The translations under genes and the position numbers were made by a program. The notes below the pieces were generated by a model. The model searched no databases. It was not told the DNA's origin and saw only the letters and a program-made list of their open reading frames with translations. Positions 26,481 through 35,266 of a DNA stretch of 63,892 bases are shown piece after piece. How positions within the stretch are numbered: the stretch's first letter is position 1; every line of letters starts with the position of its first letter. The stretch is from an uncultured Gemmatimonadota bacterium (lineage in GTDB: Bacteria > Gemmatimonadota > Gemmatimonadetes > Gemmatimonadales > Gemmatimonadaceae): assembly GCA_903910555.1 (NCBI GenBank), contig CAIVZZ010000027.1:1-63892 (forward strand), written 5' to 3'.

Positions 26481-27077
26481 CTACTCGCCAGCGAACAGGC
26501 GATATTTGCGCCACGCGTTCTCGAACAGCTCCGGAAGGTTCACGACCAATGGCGCGCTCGCACCTGCGGGCCGCCATTCGAACGAGCTTCGGAGCACGGT
26601 TGGCGTGTCGGCGCCGGGGATCCACCGCTCTAGAACCCGCGCGTCGAAATCGATTACCCAATAGTCCGGGACGCCTGCGCTGAGATAATACTCGCGCTTC
26701 TTCTCGCGATCGGTTCGAACGCTGCTCGGAGAGATCACCTCGACCGCGAGCAGCAGCGACGTGACGGCCTCCCATCCGCGCTGAGACTTGCGCTTCATGC
26801 CCGTCGCGACCGGAACGACGAACACATCCGGCTGCGAGATCGTCCCCGGGTGCAACTCGATATCAGCAGGGGACATGAGTGTCACACCGATGCGTTCGCG
26901 GTCGACATACGCCGCGAGCAGCAACAGGAGCTCGGCGACCCCGACCTGATGAATCTCACCGGGCGCCGGCGTCACGAGCAGCTCGCCACCGATGAGCTCG
27001 AACCGCGGCCACGCGCGCGATTCGTCCTGCATTTCGCGCACCTCTTCCACGCTCCAGACCTTTGTCTCAGTTGGCAT
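26481..27077 (-). CDS. Uma2 family (DUF820) putative endonuclease
   Basis: This 198-residue protein has the PD-(D/E)XK nuclease fold of the Uma2/DUF820 family: FELIGGELLVTPAPG, QPDVFVVP, LLAVEVISPSS, KKREYYLSAGVPDYWVIDF. Function in this family is poorly known; it is abundant in cyanobacteria and in many environmental bacteria and sometimes linked to mobile DNA. The start ATG at 27077 gives the usual N-terminus (MPTETKVWSVEEV); the longer frame upstream is not supported. It converges on the broken cardiolipin synthase gene. Confidence 0.88.
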   Translation of the reverse strand: MPTETKVWSVEEVREMQDESRAWPRFELIGGELLVTPAPGEIHQVGVAELLLLLAAYVDRERIGVTLMSPADIELHPGTISQPDVFVVPVATGMKRKSQRGWEAVTSLLLAVEVISPSSVRTDREKKREYYLSAGVPDYWVIDFDARVLERWIPGADTPTVLRSSFEWRPAGASAPLVVNLPELFENAWRKYRLFAGE

Positions 27078-27267
27078 GTACGAAGTCTGCTCGGCTCGGC
27101 GATTGGAATGCAAGTCGGCACGCTGCAGTATGCAAACCGCGATGCAGCCGAGCGTCATCAAATTCGTGCGAGAACAGCCTAACGATTGCGCGATCGGTGA
27201 CGTCTAATGGTCACTAACCCCGATGTGCGGAGGCTATCGCGCGGATCAAATAGGACTGACGGAGCGT

Positions 27268-27705
27268 ATGAGCAATATGTCACGATTCGCCGGCATTGTA
27301 CTCGTTGCTGCAGGAGTCACGTGGAGCGCATCAGCATGCGCATTCCAATCGACGCTGTCGCGCTCGTCGAGCCTGGGAAGCGCCACCGTCGGCGAACTCT
27401 AGATCGACGTCCGCGAGGAGACGCGCCACACTGAAGGCGTATCCGGCGCGTCGATCGAACTCGTCAATGCGTCGGACGAGAACTGGAGCGTGCCGCTGCA
27501 CAACATTGCAGCCGACTCGGCCGGACATGCGAGGATCTCCAGGCTTGCTCCAGCGCGTTACACGATCCGGGTTTTCGCAGTCGGCCACGACACGGTCACG
27601 CAACGGCTCTACGTGAGAGCCGGCGATATTCAGTCGGTGCGCGTCTCGCTGCGCAGTGATAAATGCACGGTGGTCGTCACCAGCAGCGGGCCGGTTTGCA
27701 TGTAG
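27268..27705 (+). pseudogene. Lipoprotein with carboxypeptidase-regulatory-like domain, in-frame TAG
   Basis: ATG 27268 follows GGAG (27261-27264) and opens a frame with a signal peptide and lipobox (IVLVAAGVTWSASAC). The frame stays coding in character to TGC ATG TAG at 27705, but has one TAG at 27400-27402. After it comes a regulatory-like beta domain (GVSGASIELVNASDE, then AGHARISRLAPARYTIRVF and GDIQSVRVSLRSD). One base change at the TAG would restore about 145 residues. It looks like a recent nonsense mutation or a base error. The function of the family (peptidase-associated or starch-binding-like beta domain) is unknown. Confidence 0.55.
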
Positions 27706-27752
27706 TCCGGCGTTCGAACGCTAAGCGCCGCGCTCCATCGCGCGCGCAAGGT

Positions 27753-28919
27753 CTACGGCCGGTTTTCGTACCACTTCAAGTTCGCCGTCGCAGTACCGAT
27801 GCACACGACGTCGAGCCGTTTGTCGCCGTTCAAATCCGCGACCGCGCAGCCAGCGCCCGCCATCCCGCCGTCGTCGAGCGGCTCTTTCGTCCACGTATCC
27901 GCGGCCGCGCTCGTCAACCGATACAAGTAGACACTGCGCTTCCCCGCCCGCTCGCCAACAATAATTTCGTCATTTCCGTCGCCGTCGAAATCGCCGACGA
28001 CGATCGTGTGGCCATCGCGAATCGTATCGTCAATCACGTGACGCTTCCACGCGCCACCCGATTGCCGGTACACCACGATCTCATTTCCATGCCAGGGCTC
28101 GATCGTCGCGAGATAGCGTTCGCGTCCAACTCGTCCGACGACGATGTCGCTGGCGCCGCCCTTCGGCCACGCGGCTGTTTCGCCGTCAAGCAGCTTCGTG
28201 CGCGTCCATGTGCCGTTCGCAAAGCTGTGAAGGAACACGCCGAGGAAACTCCCGCTGAGGAGCGATTCGCGTCTGTCGCCGGTCCAGTCGAATGGGAGAA
28301 TGCCGTGGACCACGCCGGAATCATTCGCGATGAGTTCGCGTTTCCAGCTGCCGGACCGGTACATCACGAGCGGAACGTGATCGCGATAATCCGGCGCAAG
28401 CGCGTTCGGTCCGATGAGCGGAAAGTTGATAAGAACTTTTTTGCCATTGCCGTCGATGTCAGCAAATCGCAGCCGGTGTGACGTCGGCAGCCGGTCGATC
28501 TCTTTCGATGACCAGGGCGCGGTTGGATCGCCGTTGTGCGTGAGGATCGAGATGATCCCGGCGCTGCTCGCGTACACGGTTGAGAATCCGTGCGCGAGCG
28601 CGATCCCGGGAATGCCATCGCCGTCGATATCGAACACCGCGGCATTGATCGGCGCATCGATGCCGGAGACGATGACGTGCTTTGTCCACGTTGGATTCTC
28701 ATACCAATCGAGCTCGTGCAGGCCACTCGCGAGAGCGATGATGTCGGGCTTGCCGTCGTGATTCATGTCGGCGATCACGACTTGGTAGCCGCCGACGAGG
28801 CCTGTGTCGATCGTGTGCGCGATGAAGTGCGCAGCTGTCGGTGCACCGCGTGCAGAAGTGAGAGCGAAGATCAACAGTGCTGCGGTCACGACGGGCGCGA
28901 TCGAACGGACGGTCGGCAT
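27753..28919 (-). CDS. Exported FG-GAP repeat protein
   Basis: This 388-residue secreted protein has a signal peptide (VTAALLIFALTSARGAP) and several FG-GAP/VCBS calcium-binding repeats: ADMNHDGKPDI, FDIDGDGIPGI, ADIDGNGKK, GDFDGDGNDEI and ADLNGDKRLDV. These probably form a beta-propeller. ATG 28919 is chosen as it begins the signal peptide; the longer frame upstream is low-quality. Such proteins bind ligands or surfaces outside the cell; nothing here points to a specific partner. It diverges from a small membrane protein at 29036. Confidence 0.85.
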   Translation of the reverse strand: MPTVRSIAPVVTAALLIFALTSARGAPTAAHFIAHTIDTGLVGGYQVVIADMNHDGKPDIIALASGLHELDWYENPTWTKHVIVSGIDAPINAAVFDIDGDGIPGIALAHGFSTVYASSAGIISILTHNGDPTAPWSSKEIDRLPTSHRLRFADIDGNGKKVLINFPLIGPNALAPDYRDHVPLVMYRSGSWKRELIANDSGVVHGILPFDWTGDRRESLLSGSFLGVFLHSFANGTWTRTKLLDGETAAWPKGGASDIVVGRVGRERYLATIEPWHGNEIVVYRQSGGAWKRHVIDDTIRDGHTIVVGDFDGDGNDEIIVGERAGKRSVYLYRLTSAAADTWTKEPLDDGGMAGAGCAVADLNGDKRLDVVCIGTATANLKWYENRP

Positions 28920-29035
28920 TGAGTGCTCAGGCTCGGGTCGAGCTAACAATACGACCAATGCCGACGTTCTGGCACATCCGGCTATCGCACGTTCGACCGA
29001 GAGACAATGGCGCGGCGCGCACGTACCGTTCGAGC

Positions 29036-29209
29036 ATGAACTTCTGGATCTATCTCGTCGGCATCGTTGTGGTGATCGGCGGAATCGCGTGGGGGCTCGC
29101 GGTCGCACACGTCGCCGCGAACTACATCTTGATTATCTGCATGATCCTGCTGGGGCTGGGGATCATGGGTGCGGTGACGCACATGCGGCAGAAGGACCCG
29201 CCGGCGTAG
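29036..29209 (+). CDS. Small two-helix membrane protein
   Basis: This 57-residue protein is nearly all hydrophobic: two predicted membrane helices (about 3-22 and 28-48) and a short charged tail (HMRQKDPPA). ATG 29036 is chosen because it opens the first helix directly. The last 88 bases overlap the end of the convergent gene 29122-29703, which raises some doubt about one of the two 3' ends. No family recognised. Confidence 0.5.
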   Translation: MNFWIYLVGIVVVIGGIAWGLAVAHVAANYILIICMILLGLGIMGAVTHMRQKDPPA

Positions 29210-29703
29210 CCCGCGGATGAGTCCGGCTTGCGCGGCAACTTGTACGTGAACTCCGTGGTCAGCCAACTCTCGCCCGTCGAGAGATCCTTTCCAAGCACCA
29301 GCTTCCCGGTGTCATCACCCGGCGAGCGACCCTCGGACATGCGGCGCTGCAGTAATGCTCGCGGCCCGGATTCAAGCATCACGAAGCGGCCGGTGTCCGT
29401 TTGGATTGTGACGTACGCACCCGACCCACTCGCGATCGTGTGGTTGTGCTCGGAAACCAAAACGCTCACCGAACTCGTCGAATCTTCAGCGATGACCGTG
29501 AATGACTTCGGCTTGACGGGCGCGAAATAGTGCACCGTCATGTGACCGTTGGCGACCACGACCGGCTCCGTGCTGTCCACAGGGGTCTGCACGAGGCGGA
29601 TCGGCGAGTTGTTCGAGGTCGCGACCGTGATCGTGAGGTCGGATTTCTGCGCCGCGAGCGTGAAGAACGGCAATGCGAGCAATGCGAACGCGCGACGGAA
29701 CAT
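29122..29703 (-). CDS. Hypothetical exported protein
   Basis: This 193-residue protein has a signal peptide (ALLALPFFTLAAQK) followed by a beta-rich region (VSVLVSEHN, GAYVTIQTDTG, FVMLESGPRALLQRR, ESWLTTEFTYKLP). A good ribosome binding site (AAGGAG) precedes its start, which supports expression. The last 29 codons overlap the small membrane protein on the other strand and look less protein-like, but there is no earlier stop. No family recognised. A palindrome GAAACGTTTC at 29756-29765 lies upstream of its start. Confidence 0.6.
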   Translation of the reverse strand: MFRRAFALLALPFFTLAAQKSDLTITVATSNNSPIRLVQTPVDSTEPVVVANGHMTVHYFAPVKPKSFTVIAEDSTSSVSVLVSEHNHTIASGSGAYVTIQTDTGRFVMLESGPRALLQRRMSEGRSPGDDTGKLVLGKDLSTGESWLTTEFTYKLPRKPDSSAGYAGGSFCRMCVTAPMIPSPSRIMQIIKM

Positions 29704-29987
29704 GGTCGTCTCCTTGAAGGGGCCGGCGTACGTCGCTGCGTACTTTCTACTGGGTGAAACGTTTCGCCGGCGTTGGCAAACGGCAAGCGCGCGAACGCAA
29801 TTGCGCCATCGGCACGTTCGCGCTGGACGCGAGCAAGCATCACCCGCACGGGTCGGATAGAACTACCACCATGGCATACTACCGCCGCCGCCGTTCGCCA
29901 AGTAAGGTCTACAATTCAGCAAATGATTGCCAGAACTCAGGGATCCAACACGGGTCGCGTTAGACCGAGCTCAACTGGGAAACTCCG

Positions 29988-30500
29988 ATGAACCAAGCCG
30001 CAGGACACGAAACGAGCAGCATTCTGAGGGCCGGCGATCGCGCGCCGGACTTCACGCTGCATACAACTCCGGATCAACAGGTCTCGCTCGCGGATTTCGC
30101 GGGAAAGACGGTCATCCTCGCGTTTTACCCCGCGGACTGGAGTCCGGTGTGCGGCGATCAAATGGCGCTGTACAATGAGATCCGTCCGGAGTTTCGCAAA
30201 CACCACGCCGAGTTGCTCGGCATTTCTGTCGACGGTGCGTGGTGTCACGCGGCGTTCGCCGACGCGCGCAAATTGCACTTTCCGCTGCTCGCAGATTTCG
30301 AACCGAAAGGTGCGGTAGCGCGCGCGTATGGTGCATACCGCCATCAAGAGGGTCACAGCGAACGCACGCTCTTTGTGATTGACGGGAGCGGGATCATCCG
30401 CTGGAGCTACCTCTCCCCCGTCGGCGTAAACCCCGGTGCCGACGGTATCCTGCAGGCGCTCGAAGATATGGCCGCCGAATCCCCGGAGAAGTCAGCATGA
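29988..30500 (+). CDS. Peroxiredoxin (AhpC/TSA family)
   Basis: This 170-residue peroxiredoxin reduces peroxides with a reactive cysteine. Residues APDFTLHTTPDQQVSLADF open the thioredoxin fold, and FYPADWSPVCGDQ carries the peroxidatic Cys (usual form FTPVCT). A second Cys in DGAWCHAAF could serve as a resolving Cys. FVIDGSGIIRWSYLSP follows. It overlaps the DsbA-like gene by ATGA, suggesting a coupled thiol-redox pair. Confidence 0.9.
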   Translation: MNQAAGHETSSILRAGDRAPDFTLHTTPDQQVSLADFAGKTVILAFYPADWSPVCGDQMALYNEIRPEFRKHHAELLGISVDGAWCHAAFADARKLHFPLLADFEPKGAVARAYGAYRHQEGHSERTLFVIDGSGIIRWSYLSPVGVNPGADGILQALEDMAAESPEKSA

Positions 30501-31054
30501 GCGAACCCATCCAGGGCTCACTCCGCCCCGCAGTCACCGAGCGTGACCACACACTCGGTCCCGCCGGCGCGCCAATAACGCTCGTCGAATATGGCGACTA
30601 CCAGTGCCCGCACTGCTTTCGCGCGCACCCGATCGTGAAGTCGATCCAAAAACAGCTCGGCGATCAACTGCGCTTTGTGTTCCGGAATTTTCCGCTCGCG
30701 GAGGTGCATCCGGAGGCGATGCATGCGGCCGAGGCGGCCGAGAGCGTCGCCGCGAACGCTGGCGAGAAAGCATATTGGTCGATGCACGATTCGATCTACA
30801 AGCATCAGCAGGATTCATGGGATGCGCTCGACGATCAGCATCTCGTCCGCTACGCCGTGTCAGCCGGCGCTGATCCCAAGCAGGTGCAGCGCGACCTTAG
30901 CGAAGAGACATTCACTGCTCGAGTCCGCACGGAGTTTCTCGGCGGCGTGCGCAGTGGCGTGAACGGCACGCCCACATTCTTTATCAATGGCCAGCGATAC
31001 GAAGGCGATTGGTCGCAGGTGCCGGTGTTCGTTGCGGCGCTTCGCAATGTTTAG
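30497..31054 (+). CDS. DsbA-family thioredoxin-like oxidoreductase
   Basis: This 185-residue thiol oxidoreductase has the active site CPHC in VEYGDYQCPHCFRAHP, a helical insert, and the cis-proline loop NGTPTFFINGQRYEG. There is no signal peptide, so unlike classical DsbA it appears cytoplasmic. It may recycle the peroxiredoxin encoded just before it (ATGA overlap) or act on other thiols; this pairing is inferred. Its stop overlaps the convergent PIN toxin gene by 4 bases. Confidence 0.9.
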   Translation: MSEPIQGSLRPAVTERDHTLGPAGAPITLVEYGDYQCPHCFRAHPIVKSIQKQLGDQLRFVFRNFPLAEVHPEAMHAAEAAESVAANAGEKAYWSMHDSIYKHQQDSWDALDDQHLVRYAVSAGADPKQVQRDLSEETFTARVRTEFLGGVRSGVNGTPTFFINGQRYEGDWSQVPVFVAALRNV

Positions 31055-31458
31055 CGTCCCGACAAATCGTCGAGAAAGCGCCGCGGACTCATGATGGGAA
31101 CAGCGAGCTTCCCTCGCGGCACCTTGAAATGCTTCTCGTTTCCCGTAACCAACGCGTCCACAGCACCGGCGATCGCGACTTCGAGAAACAGCTCATCGTC
31201 GGGGTCGGGCAGCACGAACGGCAACGGCACTCCGACGGCGGCCTCGGCATCCTCCGCCACGCGCAAGAAATCGTCGACGCGCCGAGGATCAAGCTTGAAC
31301 CTCGGCCTCGCAAGGACATCCGCGTACTCCGCAAGGATGCGATCATCGATAACGAGCGTGATGTCGCCGCTCGCAACTAACTCAATGATCTGCGAAGGCG
31401 GACCAAACGCCGTCAGCATCCCCGACACGACGACGTTGGTGTCAAGCACAATCCGCAT
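31051..31458 (-). CDS. PIN-domain toxin of a type II toxin-antitoxin pair
   Basis: This 135-residue PIN-domain protein looks like a predicted RNase of the PIN-family toxins. It has the conserved acidic residues in VLDTNVVVSG, ILAEYADVLARPRF, LPDPDDELFLEVA and DALVTGNEKHF. Such toxins cut RNA when released from their antitoxin. The antitoxin gene lies three bases upstream on the same strand, so the two form one operon. Confidence 0.88.
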   Translation of the reverse strand: MRIVLDTNVVVSGMLTAFGPPSQIIELVASGDITLVIDDRILAEYADVLARPRFKLDPRRVDDFLRVAEDAEAAVGVPLPFVLPDPDDELFLEVAIAGAVDALVTGNEKHFKVPRGKLAVPIMSPRRFLDDLSGR

Positions 31459-31461
31459 CGG

Positions 31462-31821
31462 CTAGCTTCCGCGGTTCGCGCGACGCTCCGCCCTCGTCTC
31501 GCGAATGACCTCGTTGATTTCCGCGAGCGTCATCCGGGACGTCCCGTTTTCACGTGCCGTGCGCCTGATGCTTGCAAGTGCCATCATTGCGCGTCCGCGC
31601 TTGTATGCCTCGAGCGCGTCACGGGCGTTTCCATCGCGAATCGGGATAACGAGCGCCTTCGCATCACCCTCGGCAACAAGCGTCAGAATCTCATTGGCCG
31701 CCAAGCGTTCCCACACGCGGCCGGGCGTGTTGCGGAGTTCGCGGTACGTGATTCGGTCGCCCGCAGATGCCGGCGCGAGAGAGGATTTCTTTGCTCGCGG
31801 AGTTTTTGCTTTCGATTTCAT
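31462..31821 (-). CDS. Phd/YefM-like antitoxin
   Basis: This 119-residue protein opens with a Lys-rich tail, then RITYRELRNTPGRVWERLA and LTLVAEGDAKALVIPIRD, matching the Phd/YefM fold. A helical, charged C-terminus would wrap the toxin. ATG 31821 is chosen over two upstream in-frame ATGs because GGAGG stands about 8 bases before it. The palindrome at 31831-31853 lies directly upstream and is a likely autoregulatory operator. Confidence 0.8.
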   Translation of the reverse strand: MKSKAKTPRAKKSSLAPASAGDRITYRELRNTPGRVWERLAANEILTLVAEGDAKALVIPIRDGNARDALEAYKRGRAMMALASIRRTARENGTSRMTLAEINEVIRETRAERRANRGS

Positions 31822-31830
31822 TGTCGCCTC

Positions 31831-31862
31831 CATGTAGCGCATTTCGCTACATGAACGCTACA
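31831..31862. promoter_or_regulatory. Palindromic operator candidate of toxin-antitoxin operon
   Basis: A perfect 9-bp inverted repeat CATGTAGCG / CGCTACATG (31831-31839 and 31845-31853, 5-base centre) lies 10-32 bases upstream of the antitoxin start. A further CGCTACA half-site is at 31856-31862, about one helical turn from the right arm. This is the expected pattern for antitoxin autorepression. The promoter itself cannot be assigned. Confidence 0.6.
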
Positions 31863-32058
31863 AGACTTTCCCGACACATGCAAGTCCGAGTGCCCGTAAG
31901 TGTGACGGCTTCGGGTTTCACATTGGCGATATCAGCCCCCGGCCTACACGATGTCATCCTTTCGTCTGATGCCCATCCACGCACCTGCATGCTATCGTCA
32001 TCGAAGACGACGGGTGGGTCGAAATCAGACGCTAACAACCTGGGAGGACAAATTCACA

Positions 32059-32298
32059 ATGCGCCGTAAATCTATTTTCACTTCGCTCTTCCTCGCTGTC
32101 TCGCTGACCATGGCGGCGTGCGTCGGCCGCGTGCGCATCTACGATCAATGGCATAGTGACTATCATGGCTGGGACAATCACGAAGAGGTTGTTTACCGCG
32201 GGTATTTGCGCGACAACCACAGGGAGTATCACTCATTTACTTCGCTGAGCGTCGAAGATCAGCACGCGTATTTCAATTGGCGGCACGAGCATCCATAG
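32059..32298 (+). CDS. Small lipoprotein of unknown function
   Basis: This 79-residue protein has a lipobox (SLFLAVSLTMAACVG) and an aromatic, His-rich mature part (YDQWHSDYHGWDNHEE, FNWRHEHP). GGAGG at 32043-32047 supports ATG 32059; longer frames upstream are not credible. The His/Asp/Trp-rich mature part suggests metal binding or surface contact, but no family is recognised. Confidence 0.65.
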   Translation: MRRKSIFTSLFLAVSLTMAACVGRVRIYDQWHSDYHGWDNHEEVVYRGYLRDNHREYHSFTSLSVEDQHAYFNWRHEHP

Positions 32299-32327
32299 CA
32301 GCAGAGTTGCGGACGTCTTCGAAAGCG

Positions 32328-32371
32328 GCAGGGGCGGGACTCGAACCGAAGTACGAGTTCCCGCCCCTTGC
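32328..32371. repeat. Copy of tRNA-Met 3' end within a strong hairpin
   Basis: Bases 32328-32347 (GCAGGGGCGGGACTCGAACC) are identical to the 3' end of the minus-strand tRNA-Met at 37851-37870, in the same orientation. They pair with 32354-32371 to form a stem of about 16 bp, so the site may also end transcription after the small lipoprotein gene. It is either an attachment-site remnant or a tRNA-derived fragment. Confidence 0.55.
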
Positions 32372-32419
32372 CCTTTGAACATCTTGCCGGACGATCTGGA
32401 CGGACGGGTCGCCGAAAAA

Positions 32420-34057
32420 TTAATCGCGGACGAAGTCAAAGTCGCCCAGCGCTCGCGCCGCGACCCGCATCAGGAGCACGCCTTCGGCGCACGCCACGCC
32501 GCTCGCCAGCAACGCGCCGAGCAGTAGCGCGACTGTGCTTCCCAAGATCGGCAAAACGGAGAGCCCTGCTGTCGCACCTACAACTGCCGGTGCAAGTCCC
32601 ACGGCGACGAAGCTTATGAACGATGCGACGACGCCGAGGTAAAAATAGCCGGCGCCACTCGAACGCTCGCGACTCACGGCGCCCAACGGACCCCACGCTG
32701 GAAAGAGAACAGCGGTGAGTACGTGCGCGCCCACGTGCGCAATGTTCATTCCCGGCAGCACGACGACCAGCGTGGTCACGAATAACAGCTGCGTCTGCGG
32801 CGGAACATTCACGACCGGATTGAACGAGAGACTCACCGCGCCGAGTACGAGGAGACACAGTTGTACACCCGAAAGCACGATGGCGGATGCGCCGATCTCC
32901 GCTGCGCAGATTTCGGCGTTTGTGACGGGCCACGTCCGCAGGACACGCAACTTCGGCAAGTCGAGGCGAAGATCGCAACGGACGAACAGTGGTCCCGCGA
33001 CGACCAGTAACGCTGCCCAGGTCGCGGCGGCGCCGCAGGCAAACTCGGTCAGCCGCCGCAAGGGCGGCAAGGAAGTGAGCGAGAGCAGGATTGGTATGCC
33101 GACGATCAACGCGATCTGTGCATCCAGACGTTGCGTACGACCAGCGGTGCGAAGATTCTTCCAGAGCAGCGCCGTCGCGGGGTATCGGGCCAACCAGCGG
33201 GCCGCCACGCCGAGCTCGCCGTTCGAGATCGCAGGCCGAGGAGCTGGCGCACGCCATTTCCCAGTGGTGTCGCGCGACGACCATGTGATTCGAGCGTTGG
33301 CGAGCCACGCAACATGCAATCCCAGCACGACGAGCGGCAGCACCATCGCGCGTGCCCATTCGCGTGTGTCCTGACTGAACGCCGGACGTACGAACATCAA
33401 GAACGCGGCGAATCCCGTCGCGACCGGCGATGTACGCACGGCCGAGAACAGTCCGCGGCTCGCCGCGTCTACGGAGATCGGCGGCGCACTCAGCAACGCC
33501 CGTCCGGCAGTGAACGCGAGCGCGCCGCAGGCGAAGACGAAGAAGATTCGAACAAGCGAAACAACGAGCGTTGCGCCGCGACCACCCGCATCTTGCCGCG
33601 AGCGGAGCACCGCGACGGTAAAACGGTGGCACTCGAACGTGTTGAGCACGACGACGATCGCGACGAAATGCAGCACGGTGATGAAGCCCGTCCCACCGCG
33701 CGCCACACTCACCAGAATGAGCGCACTCAAAGCAATCGATCCCTGAAGCGCGGCGAGTTTGAACAGCAGCACATCCCGGTCACGCACCGGCGCCGCGATT
33801 AGCCACTGACGCGCGGCAGGCGAGACCGCCAGCCGGTCGGTACCCTGCCACCACGCAATAGCCGTGACGACGAACAACAGCAGCGCGGCAACAACCTCCA
33901 GCTCCGCGCCGCCGCCGACCGGCGCCCGTCGCGCCAAGAGCCAGAGGACGTAGCCGGCAACAACAGATGCGACCGCGACGTACCGGATGTCGGTCGCCTG
34001 CTGTTTCCCGCGGTTGACAGCCGACCGCCAGATGACATACAGCGGGGCGAACTTCAT
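32420..34057 (-). CDS. ABC exporter membrane subunit (permease)
   Basis: This polytopic membrane protein has 545 residues and many helices (for example VVAALLLFVVTAIAWW, ALILVSVARGGTGFITVL, VVVLPGMNIAHVGAHVLTAVLF). It follows the ATPase gene with an ATGA overlap, the usual arrangement of ABC-2-type exporters. No specific subfamily signature is obvious. Its substrate is unknown. A convergent hairpin with the tRNA-derived repeat follows its stop. Confidence 0.7.
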   Translation of the reverse strand: MKFAPLYVIWRSAVNRGKQQATDIRYVAVASVVAGYVLWLLARRAPVGGGAELEVVAALLLFVVTAIAWWQGTDRLAVSPAARQWLIAAPVRDRDVLLFKLAALQGSIALSALILVSVARGGTGFITVLHFVAIVVVLNTFECHRFTVAVLRSRQDAGGRGATLVVSLVRIFFVFACGALAFTAGRALLSAPPISVDAASRGLFSAVRTSPVATGFAAFLMFVRPAFSQDTREWARAMVLPLVVLGLHVAWLANARITWSSRDTTGKWRAPAPRPAISNGELGVAARWLARYPATALLWKNLRTAGRTQRLDAQIALIVGIPILLSLTSLPPLRRLTEFACGAAATWAALLVVAGPLFVRCDLRLDLPKLRVLRTWPVTNAEICAAEIGASAIVLSGVQLCLLVLGAVSLSFNPVVNVPPQTQLLFVTTLVVVLPGMNIAHVGAHVLTAVLFPAWGPLGAVSRERSSGAGYFYLGVVASFISFVAVGLAPAVVGATAGLSVLPILGSTVALLLGALLASGVACAEGVLLMRVAARALGDFDFVRD

Positions 34058-34767
34058 GGATCGACAACGCCCCCCGTGAGCGCGACGAACAGTCGCTCGA
34101 GCGGCTCCTCTACGCGCCGACCCAGCGCCGCGACTTCGTGCTCACCGACCACGCGACCGCCGTCGAGAACGATCACGCGCGAGCACAACTCTTGAACGAG
34201 GTGCAGCAGGTGCGAACTGAGCAGCACTGCCGCTCCTCTCGCGGCATGGGCCCGAATCACTTCTTTCGTGTCGCGGATTCCAACTGGATCGAGCCCGGTG
34301 AGCGGTTCGTCGAACACGAGCGCCTTCGGTGATCTCCACAGCACGCACGCCATCGCGAGTTTCTGACGCATGCCACGCGACAGTTCATTTGGAAACTGCG
34401 ACCGCATTTCGTGCAGGCCGAACGTCGCGAGCGGATCGGCATCCGTACTGACTTGCGTGCCGTAGAGCTTCATGGCAAGAAGCAGATGCTCCTCGACCGT
34501 CATGTACTCGAAAAACTCCGGTTCATCCGCGAGGAACGCCAGCTCCTGCTTAGCCGCAACGGGATGCGTCGCGAGATCGACTCCCGCGATCCGGACACTG
34601 CCTTCGTCCGGCCGAATGATGCCCGCTATGCTCTGAAGCGTCGTCGTCTTGCCGGCGCCATTCAGCCCGATGAGGCCAACGACTTCACCCGGCTGTACCA
34701 CGAACGAGACGTCTCGAACAGCAGCGCGCGTTCCATACTTCTTGCCCAGTCGCTCTACTTCAATCAT
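34054..34767 (-). CDS. ABC transporter ATP-binding protein
   Basis: This ATPase subunit has 237 residues. It has the Walker A motif GLNGAGKTT, the signature LSRGMRQKLAMA (an altered LSGGQ), Walker B LVFDEPLTGLD and the switch His in SSHLL. The domain resembles those of ABC-2-type exporters (CcmA/YhaQ-like). ATG 34767 is chosen as the conserved N-terminus MIEVERLGKKYG starts there. Together with the next gene it forms an exporter. Confidence 0.92.
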   Translation of the reverse strand: MIEVERLGKKYGTRAAVRDVSFVVQPGEVVGLIGLNGAGKTTTLQSIAGIIRPDEGSVRIAGVDLATHPVAAKQELAFLADEPEFFEYMTVEEHLLLAMKLYGTQVSTDADPLATFGLHEMRSQFPNELSRGMRQKLAMACVLWRSPKALVFDEPLTGLDPVGIRDTKEVIRAHAARGAAVLLSSHLLHLVQELCSRVIVLDGGRVVGEHEVAALGRRVEEPLERLFVALTGGVVDP

Positions 34768-34808
34768 GGATGCCCGCTTCTCCATAGATGTGGCTTCCCG
34801 ACGCTGCC

Positions 34809-35084
34809 CTAAAATCCATTGGTGATGACGACACGTCCAGCGAATGCGACGAGCTCCATTGCGAGCCAAACAGCGGCCGTGAACAGCGCTGCGCGCCCGG
34901 GCGCGATGCGCGCAATCCTTACCAGCCCCAGCGCCACAATCACACACCACGCCAACTCGGCGCCATTCAACGAGCTCATCAGGGCGTACAAGGGTGTCTC
35001 GGCCCGAGACTCGCCGAGCGTCATCCACGCGACCGAGCCGGGGACGGCATAGAGGGACGCCTTGGCAATTGAAACGGCCGGCAA
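34809..35084 (-). CDS. Small hypothetical membrane protein
   Basis: This frame of up to 91 residues has two or three hydrophobic stretches (AELAWCVIVALGLVRIA and ALFTAAVWLAMELVAFAG). It lies 41 bases before the ABC ATPase and probably belongs to the same transcript. The start is uncertain: a TTG at 35084 or an internal ATG at 35024. No family is recognised. Confidence 0.45.
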   Translation of the reverse strand: MPAVSIAKASLYAVPGSVAWMTLGESRAETPLYALMSSLNGAELAWCVIVALGLVRIARIAPGRAALFTAAVWLAMELVAFAGRVVITNGF

Positions 35085-35266
35085 CCGCGACAGCCAATCG
35101 AAATGAGTGGAGACCCCCCTCCTCTCAAAGACGACGCGTCAGAGTGAAGACGCGGCGTGCTGGGGAATGGCGCGGCGCGCGTTTGCGTGGATTCCCTGCA
35201 TCATTTGTAACACCAGCCCGGACGACGAATTTTGCTTCAAGGCAGAAAACATGTGCGGGACTCACA

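Noticed and set aside
20613-27705. TAG reassigned to an amino acid, suggested by two in-frame TAG codons
   Set aside because: TAG is the ordinary stop of several intact genes here (those ending at 8600, 23128, 24220 and 25009), and no suppressor system is visible. Two separate mutations or base errors are simpler.
29871-29963. A 30-residue Arg-rich frame before the peroxiredoxin gene
   Set aside because: It has no clear ribosome binding site, no recognisable motif and a composition expected from GC-rich noise.
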